Source: RHKX01 sp963823275 (GTDB lineage Bacteria > Actinomycetota > Thermoleophilia > Solirubrobacterales > 70-9). From it: a stretch of 64,000 bases of DNA. This document shows, piece by piece, positions 23,736-31,852 of the stretch. The position numbers were made by a program, and so were the translations under genes. Below the pieces are notes generated by a model that saw nothing but the letters and a program-made list of their open reading frames with translations, was not told the origin of the DNA and searched no databases. Numbering within the stretch: position 1 is the first letter of the stretch; each line of letters begins with the position of its first letter. The stretch is taken from NCBI GenBank assembly GCA_963823275.1, contig CAWGKW010000002.1:620001-684000 (forward strand), written 5' to 3'.

Positions 23736-24161
23736 TCAATCGCCGTTGGTTGCCAGCGCCTCCAGTGCCGTCGTGATCCGAGCTTGGTCGGCCGGGGGGA
23801 GATCCTCCACCCGCAGGACTGCGTTCGAGGCCCTGAAGCAGGTGAGGATGGGAGCCCGCTCGCAGCGGTCGAACTCCTCCCGCGCAGCGTCGGAATCATC
23901 GACGATCAACAGCGTCGCGGCGCCGTGGACGTCGGTTGGCGGCGGCTCCTGCCCGACGGCGCTCGGCGCGAACTCGGTCAGGCTGACGGTGTAGACGTCG
24001 GCCCCATCGGGGTTCTTCGTGAGCGCCGGCCCGAGGGCCAGCGCGGCACCGTTGTCGTTCATCTCGTCGATGAAGCCCTGGGCGGTGAACTCATGCTCAC
24101 CGCCGCAGGCCACCATGGTCAGCGAGGTCGCCAGCCCGATCAGGATGGCCGTGGCTCTCAT
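23736..24161 (-). CDS. Hypothetical lipoprotein
   Basis: A 141-residue lipoprotein: ILIGLATSLTMVACGGE gives a signal peptide with lipobox (VAC, Cys near residue 19). The mature part is acidic with TAQGFIDEMNDNGAALALG and DAAREEFDRCERAPILTCFRASN, containing two Cys that could form a disulfide. No family recognised. The ATG at 24161 has a good ribosome binding site (GGAGG). It is preceded by the end of sufD on the same strand, 64 bases away, and may be read from the suf transcript. Confidence 0.72.
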   Translation of the reverse strand: MRATAILIGLATSLTMVACGGEHEFTAQGFIDEMNDNGAALALGPALTKNPDGADVYTVSLTEFAPSAVGQEPPPTDVHGAATLLIVDDSDAAREEFDRCERAPILTCFRASNAVLRVEDLPPADQARITTALEALATNGD

Positions 24162-24225
24162 GTTCCTCCGGTGAGGTCCGCACCCTCCGTTCCCCCAGGC
24201 GCGCCGCTGAAGCATGGGACCCCGC

Positions 24226-25542
24226 TCAGCCGTCGAGCAGCTCGCTGAGGCGGCTCTCGAGCGCGGCGGCCAGGGCATCCGCGACCGGGCCGGCGGGAAT
24301 CCGCTCGACCAGCTCGGCCAGGAACCCGCCGACGATCAGCTCCCCCGCCTGGTCGGCATCGAGCCCGCGGGAGGTCAGGTAGAAGAGCTGTTCAGGATCG
24401 ATCTGAGCGACGGCCGCGGCGTGTGTGCAGGCGACGTCGTCGGCCTCGATCTGGAGGCCCGGAATCGCGTCGGCATGCGCCTTCGGAGAGAGGATCAGGT
24501 TGCGGCAGTCCTGAAAGGCATCGGTGCGCTGGGCGCCGCGATCGACGTTGATCATGCCGCGCCAGACGGTGGTCGAGCGCCCGTCGAGGACCCCCCGGAA
24601 GGACAGGTCGGAGGTCGTGTCCTCGGCGGCGTGCTCCTGAGTCGTGTCGTAGTCGACGTGCTGGCGGCCGTTGGTGACGTAGGCGCCGGTGACGCGCGCG
24701 TTGGCTCCGCGGCCAGCGAGCTTGGTCTCCATCCGCACCTTGCCGTTGGCCGAGCCGAACCCGAGTGCCACCCATTCGAGGGTCGCGTCGCGTTCGACCT
24801 CGGCCCGCTGGCTGGCGAAAACCCATGACCTGGGTGAGAGGTCCTGGCCGCAGACGTAGCGGAGGTTCGAGCCGGCGCCGAGAATCAGCTCGGTGACACC
24901 GTTGAACAGTCCCTCTCCCTCCTCGTCGGCGGAGACGTAGCGCTCCCAGACCTCAGCTTCGGCACCCTCCTCGAGCACGATCAGCGTGCGCCAGTTCAGC
25001 GTGCGGCCTGTGGCCTGCTGGATCGCGGTCAGCGAGATCGGTTGATCGGGGCTGCTGTTCTTGGGCACGTAGACGAGCGCGCCGCCCCTCCAACCGGCGT
25101 CGTTGATCGCCACGAACGGATCGCTGCCCGCGGGCACGATGGTGCCGAGGTGTTCGCCGACGAGATCAGGAAAGCGCTCCGCACCCTCCGACAGACTCAT
25201 CACCGTGACGGCGTCGGGGTGACCATCGCTGGTCGGAACCGGGGGAGAGGCCTCATCGAGCTGAGTGGTGGCGTCCACCTGCGTCAGGCCGGCGGAGCCC
25301 TCGGGCACCTGCAGGCGGGTGGCGGCGACCTCGGCGCCCGCGAGATCGCCTCCCTCGGCGACGGCGAAGGAGCTCAGGTCGAGCTTCGAGAGGTCGGTGA
25401 ACTCCCAGCCGCGCGTCTTCGGGCCCGGGAGCGTCAGCTCCTTGGCCGCATCGACTGCCTGCGCTCGCCGCTCGACGAGCCACGAAGGTTCCCCTGCCTC
25501 AGGCTCCGCCGACCGGGTGCGACCTGCGGTCGCGCTAGCCAA
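24226..25542 (-). CDS. sufD: Fe-S cluster assembly protein SufD
   Basis: Partner of SufB in the SufBC2D scaffold complex that builds Fe-S clusters in the cytosol. The 438 residues form the SufB/D right-handed beta-helix: LTAIQQATGRTLNWRTLIVL, GANARVTGAYVTNGRQHVDYD, TWRGMINVDRGAQRTDAFQ(D), ending with GLDADQAGELIVGGFLAELV. The conserved His in ACTHAAAVAQ corresponds to the SufD His used in cluster assembly. The start overlaps the end of sufB by 8 bases. It ends the Rieske-sufB-sufD half of the operon. Confidence 0.93.
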   Translation of the reverse strand: MASATAGRTRSAEPEAGEPSWLVERRAQAVDAAKELTLPGPKTRGWEFTDLSKLDLSSFAVAEGGDLAGAEVAATRLQVPEGSAGLTQVDATTQLDEASPPVPTSDGHPDAVTVMSLSEGAERFPDLVGEHLGTIVPAGSDPFVAINDAGWRGGALVYVPKNSSPDQPISLTAIQQATGRTLNWRTLIVLEEGAEAEVWERYVSADEEGEGLFNGVTELILGAGSNLRYVCGQDLSPRSWVFASQRAEVERDATLEWVALGFGSANGKVRMETKLAGRGANARVTGAYVTNGRQHVDYDTTQEHAAEDTTSDLSFRGVLDGRSTTVWRGMINVDRGAQRTDAFQDCRNLILSPKAHADAIPGLQIEADDVACTHAAAVAQIDPEQLFYLTSRGLDADQAGELIVGGFLAELVERIPAGPVADALAAALESRLSELLDG

Positions 25543-26998
25543 TCGAGCCCTCCATCTGCAGCTCGATCAGGCGGTTCAGCTCGACCGCGTACTCCATCGG
25601 CAGCTCCTTGACGACCGGCTCGATGAAGCCGTTGACGATCATCTTGGAGGCCTCCTCCTCGTCGAGGCCGTGCGTCTGCAGGTAGAAGAGCTGCTCCTCG
25701 CCGATCTTCGAGACCGAGGCCTCGTGACCGACGTTGGCGTCGTTCTCGTCGATGCGGATCGTCGGGTAGGTGTCGGAGCGCGACTCGGGGTCGAGCAGCA
25801 GCGCGTCACAGACGACCTTCGAACGAGCCTCCGTGGCGCCCTTGGCGACCTCGAGCAGACCGCGGTAGGTCGAGCGACCGCCGTCCTTGGAGATCGACTT
25901 GGCGAAGATCGACGACGTCGTCTTCGGGGCGGCGTGAATGATCTTGCCGCCGGCGTCCTGGTGCTGGCCCTTGCCGGCGAACGCGATCGAGAGGATCTCG
26001 CCGTGGGCGCGCTCGCCCATCAGGTAGATCGATGGGTACTTCATCGTCACCTTCGAGCCGAGGTTGCAGTCGACCCACTCGACGGTCGCGTCGCGCTCGG
26101 CGATCGCTCGCTTCGTGACCAGGTTGAAGACGTTCTGCGACCAGTTCTGCACGGTCGTGTAGCGGATCCGGGCGCCGGGACGGGCGATCAGCTCGACCAC
26201 CGCCGAGTGCAGCGAGTCGCTCGAGTAAACGGGGGCCGTGCACCCCTCGATGTAGTGCACGTCGGAGCCCTCGTCGGCGATGATCAGCGTGCGCTCGAAC
26301 TGCCCCATGTTCTCGGTGTTGATCCGGAAGTAGGCCTGCAGCGGCATCTCGACCTTGACGCCCGGGGGGACGTAGACGAACGACCCTCCCGACCAGACGG
26401 CGGAGTTGAGCGCCGCCAGCATGTTGTCGTTGGCGGGGATCACGGTCGCGAAGTGCTCACGGATGACGTCCTCGTGCTCGCGCAGCGCCGTGTCCATGTC
26501 GAGGAACTGGACGCCGACCTCCTCGAGGTCCTTGCGGACCTGGTGGTAGACGACTTCGCTCTCGTACTGGGCGCCGACGCCGGCGAGGAAGTTCCGCTCC
26601 GCCTCGGGGATGCCGAGCTTGTCGAAGGTGTTCTTGATGTCGTCGGGGACGTCGTCCCAGCTGTGCTCGGCCCGCTCGGAGGCGCGAACGAAGTAGTGGA
26701 TGTTGTCGAAGTCGATCTGGTTGAGGTTCGCGCCCCACTGGGGGATCGGGCGGGCGAGGAAGTGGTCGAGCGCCTTGAGCCGGAAGTCACGCATCCACTG
26801 CGGCTCGTTCTTGTACTCGGAGATGTCCTCGACGAGCTGGCGGCTCAGACCCTTCGGAGCCTTGTAGACGTAGCCGGTCTCGGGGTCGTTGAAGCCGAAC
26901 TTCGTCTTGTAGTCCTGGTTGATGTCCTTGATCGCCTCGCGCTCGGCCTGCTTGGGATCGATCGTTGCGGTCTCGGGTGGCGGGTTCATCTCAGTCAA
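25535..26998 (-). CDS. sufB: Fe-S cluster assembly scaffold SufB
   Basis: Scaffold subunit of the SufBCD complex, 487 residues and full length. Typical blocks: WMRDFRLKALDHFLARPIPQ near the N-terminus, VVYHQVRKDLEEVGVQFLDM, GGSFVYVPPGVKVEMPLQAY, CTAPVYSSDSLHSAVVELIA (with the conserved Cys), NVFNLVTKRAIAERDATVEW and KTTSSIFAKSISKDGGRSTY. The catalytic-type Cys and Glu used for sulfur transfer are in the C-terminal core (VVCDALLLDPESRSDTYPTI). Overlaps both neighbours by 8 bases, so Rieske, sufB and sufD form one tightly coupled unit. Confidence 0.96.
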   Translation of the reverse strand: MTEMNPPPETATIDPKQAEREAIKDINQDYKTKFGFNDPETGYVYKAPKGLSRQLVEDISEYKNEPQWMRDFRLKALDHFLARPIPQWGANLNQIDFDNIHYFVRASERAEHSWDDVPDDIKNTFDKLGIPEAERNFLAGVGAQYESEVVYHQVRKDLEEVGVQFLDMDTALREHEDVIREHFATVIPANDNMLAALNSAVWSGGSFVYVPPGVKVEMPLQAYFRINTENMGQFERTLIIADEGSDVHYIEGCTAPVYSSDSLHSAVVELIARPGARIRYTTVQNWSQNVFNLVTKRAIAERDATVEWVDCNLGSKVTMKYPSIYLMGERAHGEILSIAFAGKGQHQDAGGKIIHAAPKTTSSIFAKSISKDGGRSTYRGLLEVAKGATEARSKVVCDALLLDPESRSDTYPTIRIDENDANVGHEASVSKIGEEQLFYLQTHGLDEEEASKMIVNGFIEPVVKELPMEYAVELNRLIELQMEGSIG

Positions 26999-27305
26999 CC
27001 TCCAGCGTTACTTTCCCATCCTCGACGCGGACCTCGAAGGTCTCGACCGGCGCGAAGGCGGGGAGGGTCTTGGGGCGACCGGATCTCAGGTCGAACAACG
27101 ATCCGTGTCGTGGGCATTCAACGGTACAGGCCTCGGGGTTGAACTCCCCCTCGGCGAGAGGTCCGTCGTCGTGAGAGCAGCGATCCTCGATTGCCATCAG
27201 ATCTCCGCCGCAGTTGAACACGCCGATCTCGACTCCGTCGATCTCGACGAGCTTCATCGCCCCCTCGGGGAGCTCTTCTGTGCTGCATACGGTGTGGTCT
27301 GCCAT
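26991..27305 (-). CDS. Rieske [2Fe-2S] ferredoxin, SufBD-linked
   Basis: A 104-residue Rieske-type ferredoxin with both ligand pairs: CSHDDG (C-X-H) around residues 43-48 and CPRHGSLFDL near 64-73. Such small Rieske proteins resemble the ferredoxin subunits of non-heme oxygenases, but in actinobacteria one often sits in the suf operon, where it may supply electrons. Its ATG follows a -10-like TAAAAT at 27329-27334 with no strong -35. First gene of this half-operon; the stop overlaps sufB by 8 bases. Confidence 0.92.
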   Translation of the reverse strand: MADHTVCSTEELPEGAMKLVEIDGVEIGVFNCGGDLMAIEDRCSHDDGPLAEGEFNPEACTVECPRHGSLFDLRSGRPKTLPAFAPVETFEVRVEDGKVTLEVD

Positions 27306-27387
27306 CTAATCCCTACTCTGCCGGTCGGATTTTAGCGGAACCCCGGCGGCAGCCTCGGGCGCGAGGCTCGACAATGACCCTGAGCCG

Positions 27388-28806
27388 ATGGACGACGCCC
27401 ACGATCACAAGCCCGGAGCCGAGCTGACGGACGCGCCGCCCGGGCCGATCCGCGTCGGCGCCGGCACCGCGTTCTACCTCGGCGGCACGCTCGAGCCCGA
27501 TCCAGGGGTCGGCAGGGTCACGCTCCGCGTCGCGGGAGTGGAAGCCGAGGTCGACGCCCACTCGATGCCGCCCGAGCGCGCCTATGGGGCAGGTGACCTG
27601 TGGTGGTCGCTGGTCGAGGTCCCCGGTCCGGTCCAGACGGGCCGGGTCGATGTGGAGGTGTGCACCGACGGCGGTCGAGATCAGCCCGTACTCCGTACTG
27701 AGCTTGCGCTCGCGGCCGGGATGGAGGGCCTGCCCGAGGCGGATCCCGCGCCCGCCTCCGCCGGGGCCGGTCCCCTGATCGCGATCTGCATGGCGACCTA
27801 CGAACCGCCCCCCGACCGCCTCGCCCGGCAACTCGATTCGATCCGCGCCCAGGCGTGGGGGAACTGGGTCTGCGTGATCAGCGACGACAGCTCCTCCCCT
27901 GACGCTTTCGCCGAGGTCGAGCGCCAAGTCGCAGGAGACGGCCGCTTCTTCGTCAGCCGCTCCCCCGAGCGCCTCGGCTTCCTGCGCAACTTCGAGCGCG
28001 CCATCGCCCTCGCGCCGCAGGAGGCGGGGCTGATTGCGCTCGCCGATCAGGACGACCGTTGGGACGCCGACAAGCTCGAGGTGCTCGCCCACGCGTTGCT
28101 CGCTGAACCCACCTCCACGCTGGCCTACAGCGACGTCCGGATCGCCGACGGCGACGGCGTCGTCCTCTCGGACACCTACTTCTTCGAGCGCCGCAACAAC
28201 GCCGAGAGCATGGCGTCGATGATGATCACCAACAACGTCACGGGAGCGGCCTCTCTCTTTCGTCGCGAGCTGCTTGCGACGGCTCTCCCGTTTCCTCCGG
28301 GGGGCACCGGACAGGAGCTCTACCACGACCACTGGCTCGCGCTCTGCGCGATGGCGACCGGGCCGCTCACGTACGTGGATCGGCCGCTTCACGACTACAC
28401 GCGCCACGATGCCTCCGTGACGGTGCGCGAGACCGAGGGTCATTGGGTCCGGCCGCCGCAAAATCGGCGCGAGGAGCTGTCCATGCGCTTGCGTCGCTTC
28501 GCCCGGCGTCTCCGACTCGCCTCACGCAGCCCGGGGTGGCGCTCGGCCTACACGGGCCGCTACCTGCTGATCCGCCAGCTTGCGACGGTCCTCGTCCTCC
28601 GCCTCGGTCGCGACGGGATCGAACCGCGTCACCTCCGCGATCTCGATCGCCTGCTCGCCGCCGAGCGCTCGCCGGCCGCCGCCGGCTGGTTGCTGGCCCG
28701 ATCCTTTCGGCCCTGGGTCGGCCGCAACGACACCCTCGGCCGCGAGCGGGTCGTCTTCGGCGGCATCGTCTGGCGGAGGCTGATCGCCGTCCGCACGAGG
28801 CGCTAG
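27388..28806 (+). CDS. Family 2 glycosyltransferase inserted between the suf half-operons
   Basis: A 472-residue glycosyltransferase. Residues about 15-115 are a beta-rich domain of unknown role. Residues about 125-340 are a GT-A fold: IAICMATYEPPPDRLARQLD, VISDDSS (first DD), FLRNFERAIA and ALADQDDRWDADK with the DXD-like QDD. The last 110 residues are Arg-rich helices. It is on the plus strand, while all suf genes around it are on the minus strand; its stop TAG shares the CTAG 28803-28806 with the sufU stop. Acceptor and sugar unknown; a rhamnosyl- or galactosyl-type surface glycan is possible. Confidence 0.85.
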   Translation: MDDAHDHKPGAELTDAPPGPIRVGAGTAFYLGGTLEPDPGVGRVTLRVAGVEAEVDAHSMPPERAYGAGDLWWSLVEVPGPVQTGRVDVEVCTDGGRDQPVLRTELALAAGMEGLPEADPAPASAGAGPLIAICMATYEPPPDRLARQLDSIRAQAWGNWVCVISDDSSSPDAFAEVERQVAGDGRFFVSRSPERLGFLRNFERAIALAPQEAGLIALADQDDRWDADKLEVLAHALLAEPTSTLAYSDVRIADGDGVVLSDTYFFERRNNAESMASMMITNNVTGAASLFRRELLATALPFPPGGTGQELYHDHWLALCAMATGPLTYVDRPLHDYTRHDASVTVRETEGHWVRPPQNRREELSMRLRRFARRLRLASRSPGWRSAYTGRYLLIRQLATVLVLRLGRDGIEPRHLRDLDRLLAAERSPAAAGWLLARSFRPWVGRNDTLGRERVVFGGIVWRRLIAVRTRR

Positions 28807-29234
28807 AGGTCGGTCGTGGCGGTCGAAGCCGGGTCGGCCTGCTGTCCCTCGTCCTCCCAGTCGGCGGGCTCGCCGAGGCTGGCGGACTTGACCACCTTGA
28901 GGCCGAGCATCGCGCACTTCATCCGCGTCGCGGAGATGTCGATGCCGAGCAGGTCGAGGACGGTCTCCTTCGGCATCCGCAGTAGCTCCTCCCGGGTCAT
29001 TCCGATCAGCTCGTCGGTGAGCAGGGAGGTGGCGGCGGTCGAGATCGCGCACCCTTGCCCCTCGAAGGAGACCTCCTCGACCCGGCCTTCGTCGTCGAGC
29101 TTGATGAATATGTGCTGCTCGTCGCCGCAGAATGGGTTCGTGTCCTCGTAGTCGAGGTCGAAGGACTCGAGCCTGCCGAAGTTGTGGGGGCGCTTGTAGT
29201 GCTCGAGGATCTGATCCCGGTACAGCTCGTCCAC
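28803..29234 (-). CDS. sufU: Fe-S scaffold/sulfur-transfer protein SufU (short, IscU-like)
   Basis: A 143-residue U-type protein which receives sulfur from SufS or holds a nascent cluster. Ligands: Cys36 and Asp38 in NPFCGDEQ, Cys62 in EGQGCAIS, Cys107 in TRMKCAML. Between Cys62 and Cys107 there are only 44 residues, as in IscU; the extra segment typical of Firmicute SufU is absent, and the His before the last Cys of IscU is Lys, as in SufU. GTG start overlaps the sufS stop by one base. The C-terminus is an acidic, Gln-rich tail. Confidence 0.9.
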   Translation of the reverse strand: MDELYRDQILEHYKRPHNFGRLESFDLDYEDTNPFCGDEQHIFIKLDDEGRVEEVSFEGQGCAISTAATSLLTDELIGMTREELLRMPKETVLDLLGIDISATRMKCAMLGLKVVKSASLGEPADWEDEGQQADPASTATTDL

Positions 29235-30514
29235 TAGAGCTCGAACACCCTTCGCGCCTCGTGGAGACCATCGACGAGCCGGTCGATCTCGGGCTTCGTC
29301 GTGTAGATCCCGAAGCTGGCGCGGGCGGTGGCGGGCACTCCGAGGCGCTGCATGAGCGGCTGCGCGCAGTGGTGACCGGCGCGGACCGCGACACCGTGGC
29401 GATCGAGGATCTCGGCGACGTCGTGGGGGTGCACGCCGCCGAGCTCGAAGGAGACCGGCCCGATCCGCTCCGGCCCCGGCGGTGGGCCGAAGACCCGCAG
29501 CCCGGGGACCGCCGACAGCTGCTCGAGGGCGTAGGCGGTGATCTCCCGCTCGTGCTCCAGGGCTCGGTCCATTCCGAGTGCATCGAGCCACCGCAGGGCC
29601 GCGGCGAAGCCGATCGCCTGAGCGATCGCGGGCGTCCCCGCCTCGAAGCGGGCCGGGGGGTCGGCGAAGGTCGACCCTTCCTTGGTCACCTTGCGGATCA
29701 TCGATCCGCCGCCGAGGAACGGTGGCATCTCAGCCAGCAGGTCGAGGCGGGCCCAGAGCGCCCCGATGCCCGTCGGCCCGTAGGCCTTGTGGCCGGTCAC
29801 GGCGTAGAAGTCGACGCCGAGCTCGCTCACGTCCACGCTGATCTTCGGTAGCGACTGCGCGCCGTCGATCAGGACCAACGCGCCGGCATCGTGGGCGAGC
29901 CGCGTGATCTCCGCGAGCGGGTTGAGCGTGCCGAGCACGTTGGAGAGGTGGGTGACGGCGACGAGCTTCGGGCCACGAGCGAGGGCTGCTTGGAGCTCCG
30001 CCATGATCAGCTCACCTCGGTCGTCGATCCCGACCCAGTCGATCTCGGCCCCGCTCGCTTCGGCGAGTTGCTGCCAGGGGACGATGTTGGAGTGGTGCTC
30101 CATCTCGGTGAGCACGATTCGGTCGCCCCTGCCGACGTTGACCGCCCCCCACGTCCGGGCGACCAGGTTGATCGCCTCGGTCGCGTTGCGGACGAAGATC
30201 ACCTCGCGCCTGTCGCTGGCGCCGAGGTGATCGGCGACGGTCGCGCGGGCGCCCTCGTAGGCGGCGGTGGCCTCGGCCGAGAGCGTGTGGGAGCCGCGGT
30301 GGACGTTGGAGTGATGGCGGCGCTCGTAGCGGTCGACGGCCTCGATCGAGGCGAGGGCGCGCTGGGAGCTGGCTCCCGAATCGAGGTAGACCAGTGGCTC
30401 GCCGCCGATCAGGCGGCTCAGGGTGGGGAACGAGCCGCGGACGCGCTCCATGTCCAGACCCGCGGTCGCGGTGCTCGCGGCTGATGCCGGCTGATCTGAG
30501 GTGACCGAGGCCAT
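29234..30514 (-). CDS. sufS: Cysteine desulfurase SufS
   Basis: PLP enzyme of 426 residues that takes sulfur from cysteine and passes it as persulfide to SufU. Motifs: YLDSGASSQRALASIEAVDR, SNVHRGSHTLSAEAT, EMEHHSNIVPWQQLA, the PLP lysine in VTGHKAYGPTGIGALW, and the active Cys in RAGHHCAQPLM. An extra 20 residues at the N-terminus (SDQPASAASTATAG) are low complexity, so the true start may be the internal Met of DMERVRGSFP. Lies 17 bases after sufC and overlaps sufU. Confidence 0.95.
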   Translation of the reverse strand: MASVTSDQPASAASTATAGLDMERVRGSFPTLSRLIGGEPLVYLDSGASSQRALASIEAVDRYERRHHSNVHRGSHTLSAEATAAYEGARATVADHLGASDRREVIFVRNATEAINLVARTWGAVNVGRGDRIVLTEMEHHSNIVPWQQLAEASGAEIDWVGIDDRGELIMAELQAALARGPKLVAVTHLSNVLGTLNPLAEITRLAHDAGALVLIDGAQSLPKISVDVSELGVDFYAVTGHKAYGPTGIGALWARLDLLAEMPPFLGGGSMIRKVTKEGSTFADPPARFEAGTPAIAQAIGFAAALRWLDALGMDRALEHEREITAYALEQLSAVPGLRVFGPPPGPERIGPVSFELGGVHPHDVAEILDRHGVAVRAGHHCAQPLMQRLGVPATARASFGIYTTKPEIDRLVDGLHEARRVFEL

Positions 30515-30531
30515 CGCGAATCGGGCGGCGC

Positions 30532-31296
30532 CTAGGCGCTCGCCGCGACCTCCTCCTTGATCCAGCCGTAGCCCTTGTCCTCGAGCTCGCCGACCAGCTC
30601 CGGCCCGCCGCTCTTGACGATCCGGCCCTCGAACATGACGTGCACGCGATCGGGCTTGACCAGGTGCAGGATCCGCTGGTAATGGGTGATGATCAGCACG
30701 CCCATGTCCGGTCCCGCAAAGCGGTTGACGCCCTCGGCGACGGTCTGCAGCGCATCGATGTCGAGTCCCGAGTCGGTCTCGTCGAGGACCGCGATCTTCG
30801 GCTTCAGCAGCGCCATCTGGAGCATCTCCATGCGCTTCTTCTCGCCGCCGGAGAAGCCGTCGTTGAGGTAGCGGCTCGAGAACTCAGTCGGGATGTCCAT
30901 CATCTCCATGGCCTCCTTCGTCGTGCGAGCGAAGTCCTTGAGCTTGATCTCCTTCTCACCGAGGGCCTCGCGGCGGGCGTTGACGATCATCCGCAGGTAC
31001 TTGGCGACGGTCACGCCGGGTACGGCGACCGGGTACTGGAAGGCCATGAACAGGCCGGCACGCGAGCGCTCGTCGGGTGCGGACTCGGTGATGTCCTCAC
31101 CGAGAAAGGTGATGGTGCCGTCGGTCACCTCGAGCCCCGGGTGGCCCATGATCGCGTTCGCGAGGGTGGACTTGCCGGAGCCGTTGGGGCCCATCAGCGC
31201 GTGCACCTCGCCCCGCCCGACCTCCAGGTCGAGGCCCGTGAGGATCTGCTTGTCCTCGGCGGATACGTGCAGGTTCTTGATCTCGAGATCAGCCAA
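30532..31296 (-). CDS. sufC: Fe-S assembly ATPase SufC
   Basis: ABC-type ATPase of 254 residues that powers the SufBCD scaffold. Walker A GPNGSGKST (residues about 36-44), the SufC-specific FMAFQYPVAVPGV, signature SGGEKKRMEMLQMALLKPK, Walker B AVLDETDSGLD and switch His in ITHYQRIL are all present. Not a transporter despite its fold. Located between rrf2 (42 bases upstream) and sufS (17 bases downstream). Confidence 0.96.
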   Translation of the reverse strand: MADLEIKNLHVSAEDKQILTGLDLEVGRGEVHALMGPNGSGKSTLANAIMGHPGLEVTDGTITFLGEDITESAPDERSRAGLFMAFQYPVAVPGVTVAKYLRMIVNARREALGEKEIKLKDFARTTKEAMEMMDIPTEFSSRYLNDGFSGGEKKRMEMLQMALLKPKIAVLDETDSGLDIDALQTVAEGVNRFAGPDMGVLIITHYQRILHLVKPDRVHVMFEGRIVKSGGPELVGELEDKGYGWIKEEVAASA

Positions 31297-31338
31297 TTTG
31301 ACTCCAGTTCGGTTTTGGTTGAGTGGTTGGTGGCGCGC

Positions 31339-31824
31339 TCAGGTGGCGCCGGCAGTCGTCAGCTTGCCGCCGCGTTTCGCCGGCTTGTGGTCGCGGCTCT
31401 CGAACTCGATCAGCTCCGCCAGCGTGGTTCCGGCCAGTGCCTTGGTGATCCCGCCCTGAACCCGGGTCCAGAGCAGCTTGGTCGAGCAGGCGGCATCGCC
31501 GTCGGACTCATGGGAGCAGAGCACCCTGCCGTCGGTGCCCTCGAGAAAGCAGTCCATCGGTGCGATCGGGCCCTCGAGGGCCTCGACCACCTCCAGCATC
31601 CTGATCTCGGAGGCGGGCATCGCCAGCCGGTAGCCGCCGTGGGCTCCGCGCTGGGAGCTGACCAGACCGGCATCGCGAAGCTTCGCCACGAGATGCTCGA
31701 GGTAGGAGAGCGGGAGCGTCTCGGAGCTGGCGAGAGAGGCGAGCGCGACCGGGCGCTCACCCGCCTCCCGCCCCAGCGCGACCATCAGTCGCACCCCATA
31801 TTCGGCCTTTGTCGAGAACAGCAT
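31339..31824 (-). CDS. Rrf2-family Fe-S regulator of the suf operon
   Basis: A 161-residue Rrf2/IscR/SufR-type regulator. The winged helix spans residues about 5-70 (AEYGVRLMVALGREAGERPV, then LSYLEHLVAKLRDAGLVSS and RGAHGGYRLAMP). The cluster-binding loop has three cysteines (MDCFLEG, VLCSHES, ACSTKLLW), as in Fe-S-sensing members; it presumably represses suf when holo. A leaderless -10 (TAGGAT) lies 7 bases before the ATG. First gene of rrf2-sufC-sufS-sufU. Confidence 0.9.
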   Translation of the reverse strand: MLFSTKAEYGVRLMVALGREAGERPVALASLASSETLPLSYLEHLVAKLRDAGLVSSQRGAHGGYRLAMPASEIRMLEVVEALEGPIAPMDCFLEGTDGRVLCSHESDGDAACSTKLLWTRVQGGITKALAGTTLAELIEFESRDHKPAKRGGKLTTAGAT

Positions 31825-31831
31825 GTCCTAA

Positions 31832-31837
31832 ATCCTA
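31832..31837 (-). promoter_or_regulatory. Leaderless -10 element of the rrf2-suf operon
   Basis: TAGGAT on the minus strand, 7 bases before the Rrf2 ATG. The preceding bases CGC plus the hexamer (CGCTAGGAT) resemble CGCTAAAAT before the Rieske-sufB-sufD half, which could mean shared control. Confidence 0.5.
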
Positions 31838-31852
31838 GCGATCCGGTCGGCT

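Noticed and set aside
25265..27142. 625-residue plus-strand frame across sufB/sufD
   Set aside because: Antisense shadow of GC-rich suf codons.
27306..27387. Possible Rrf2/IscR operator before the Rieske gene
   Set aside because: Only a -10-like element and a short shared CGCTARRAT could be seen; no clear palindrome, so not called as an operator.
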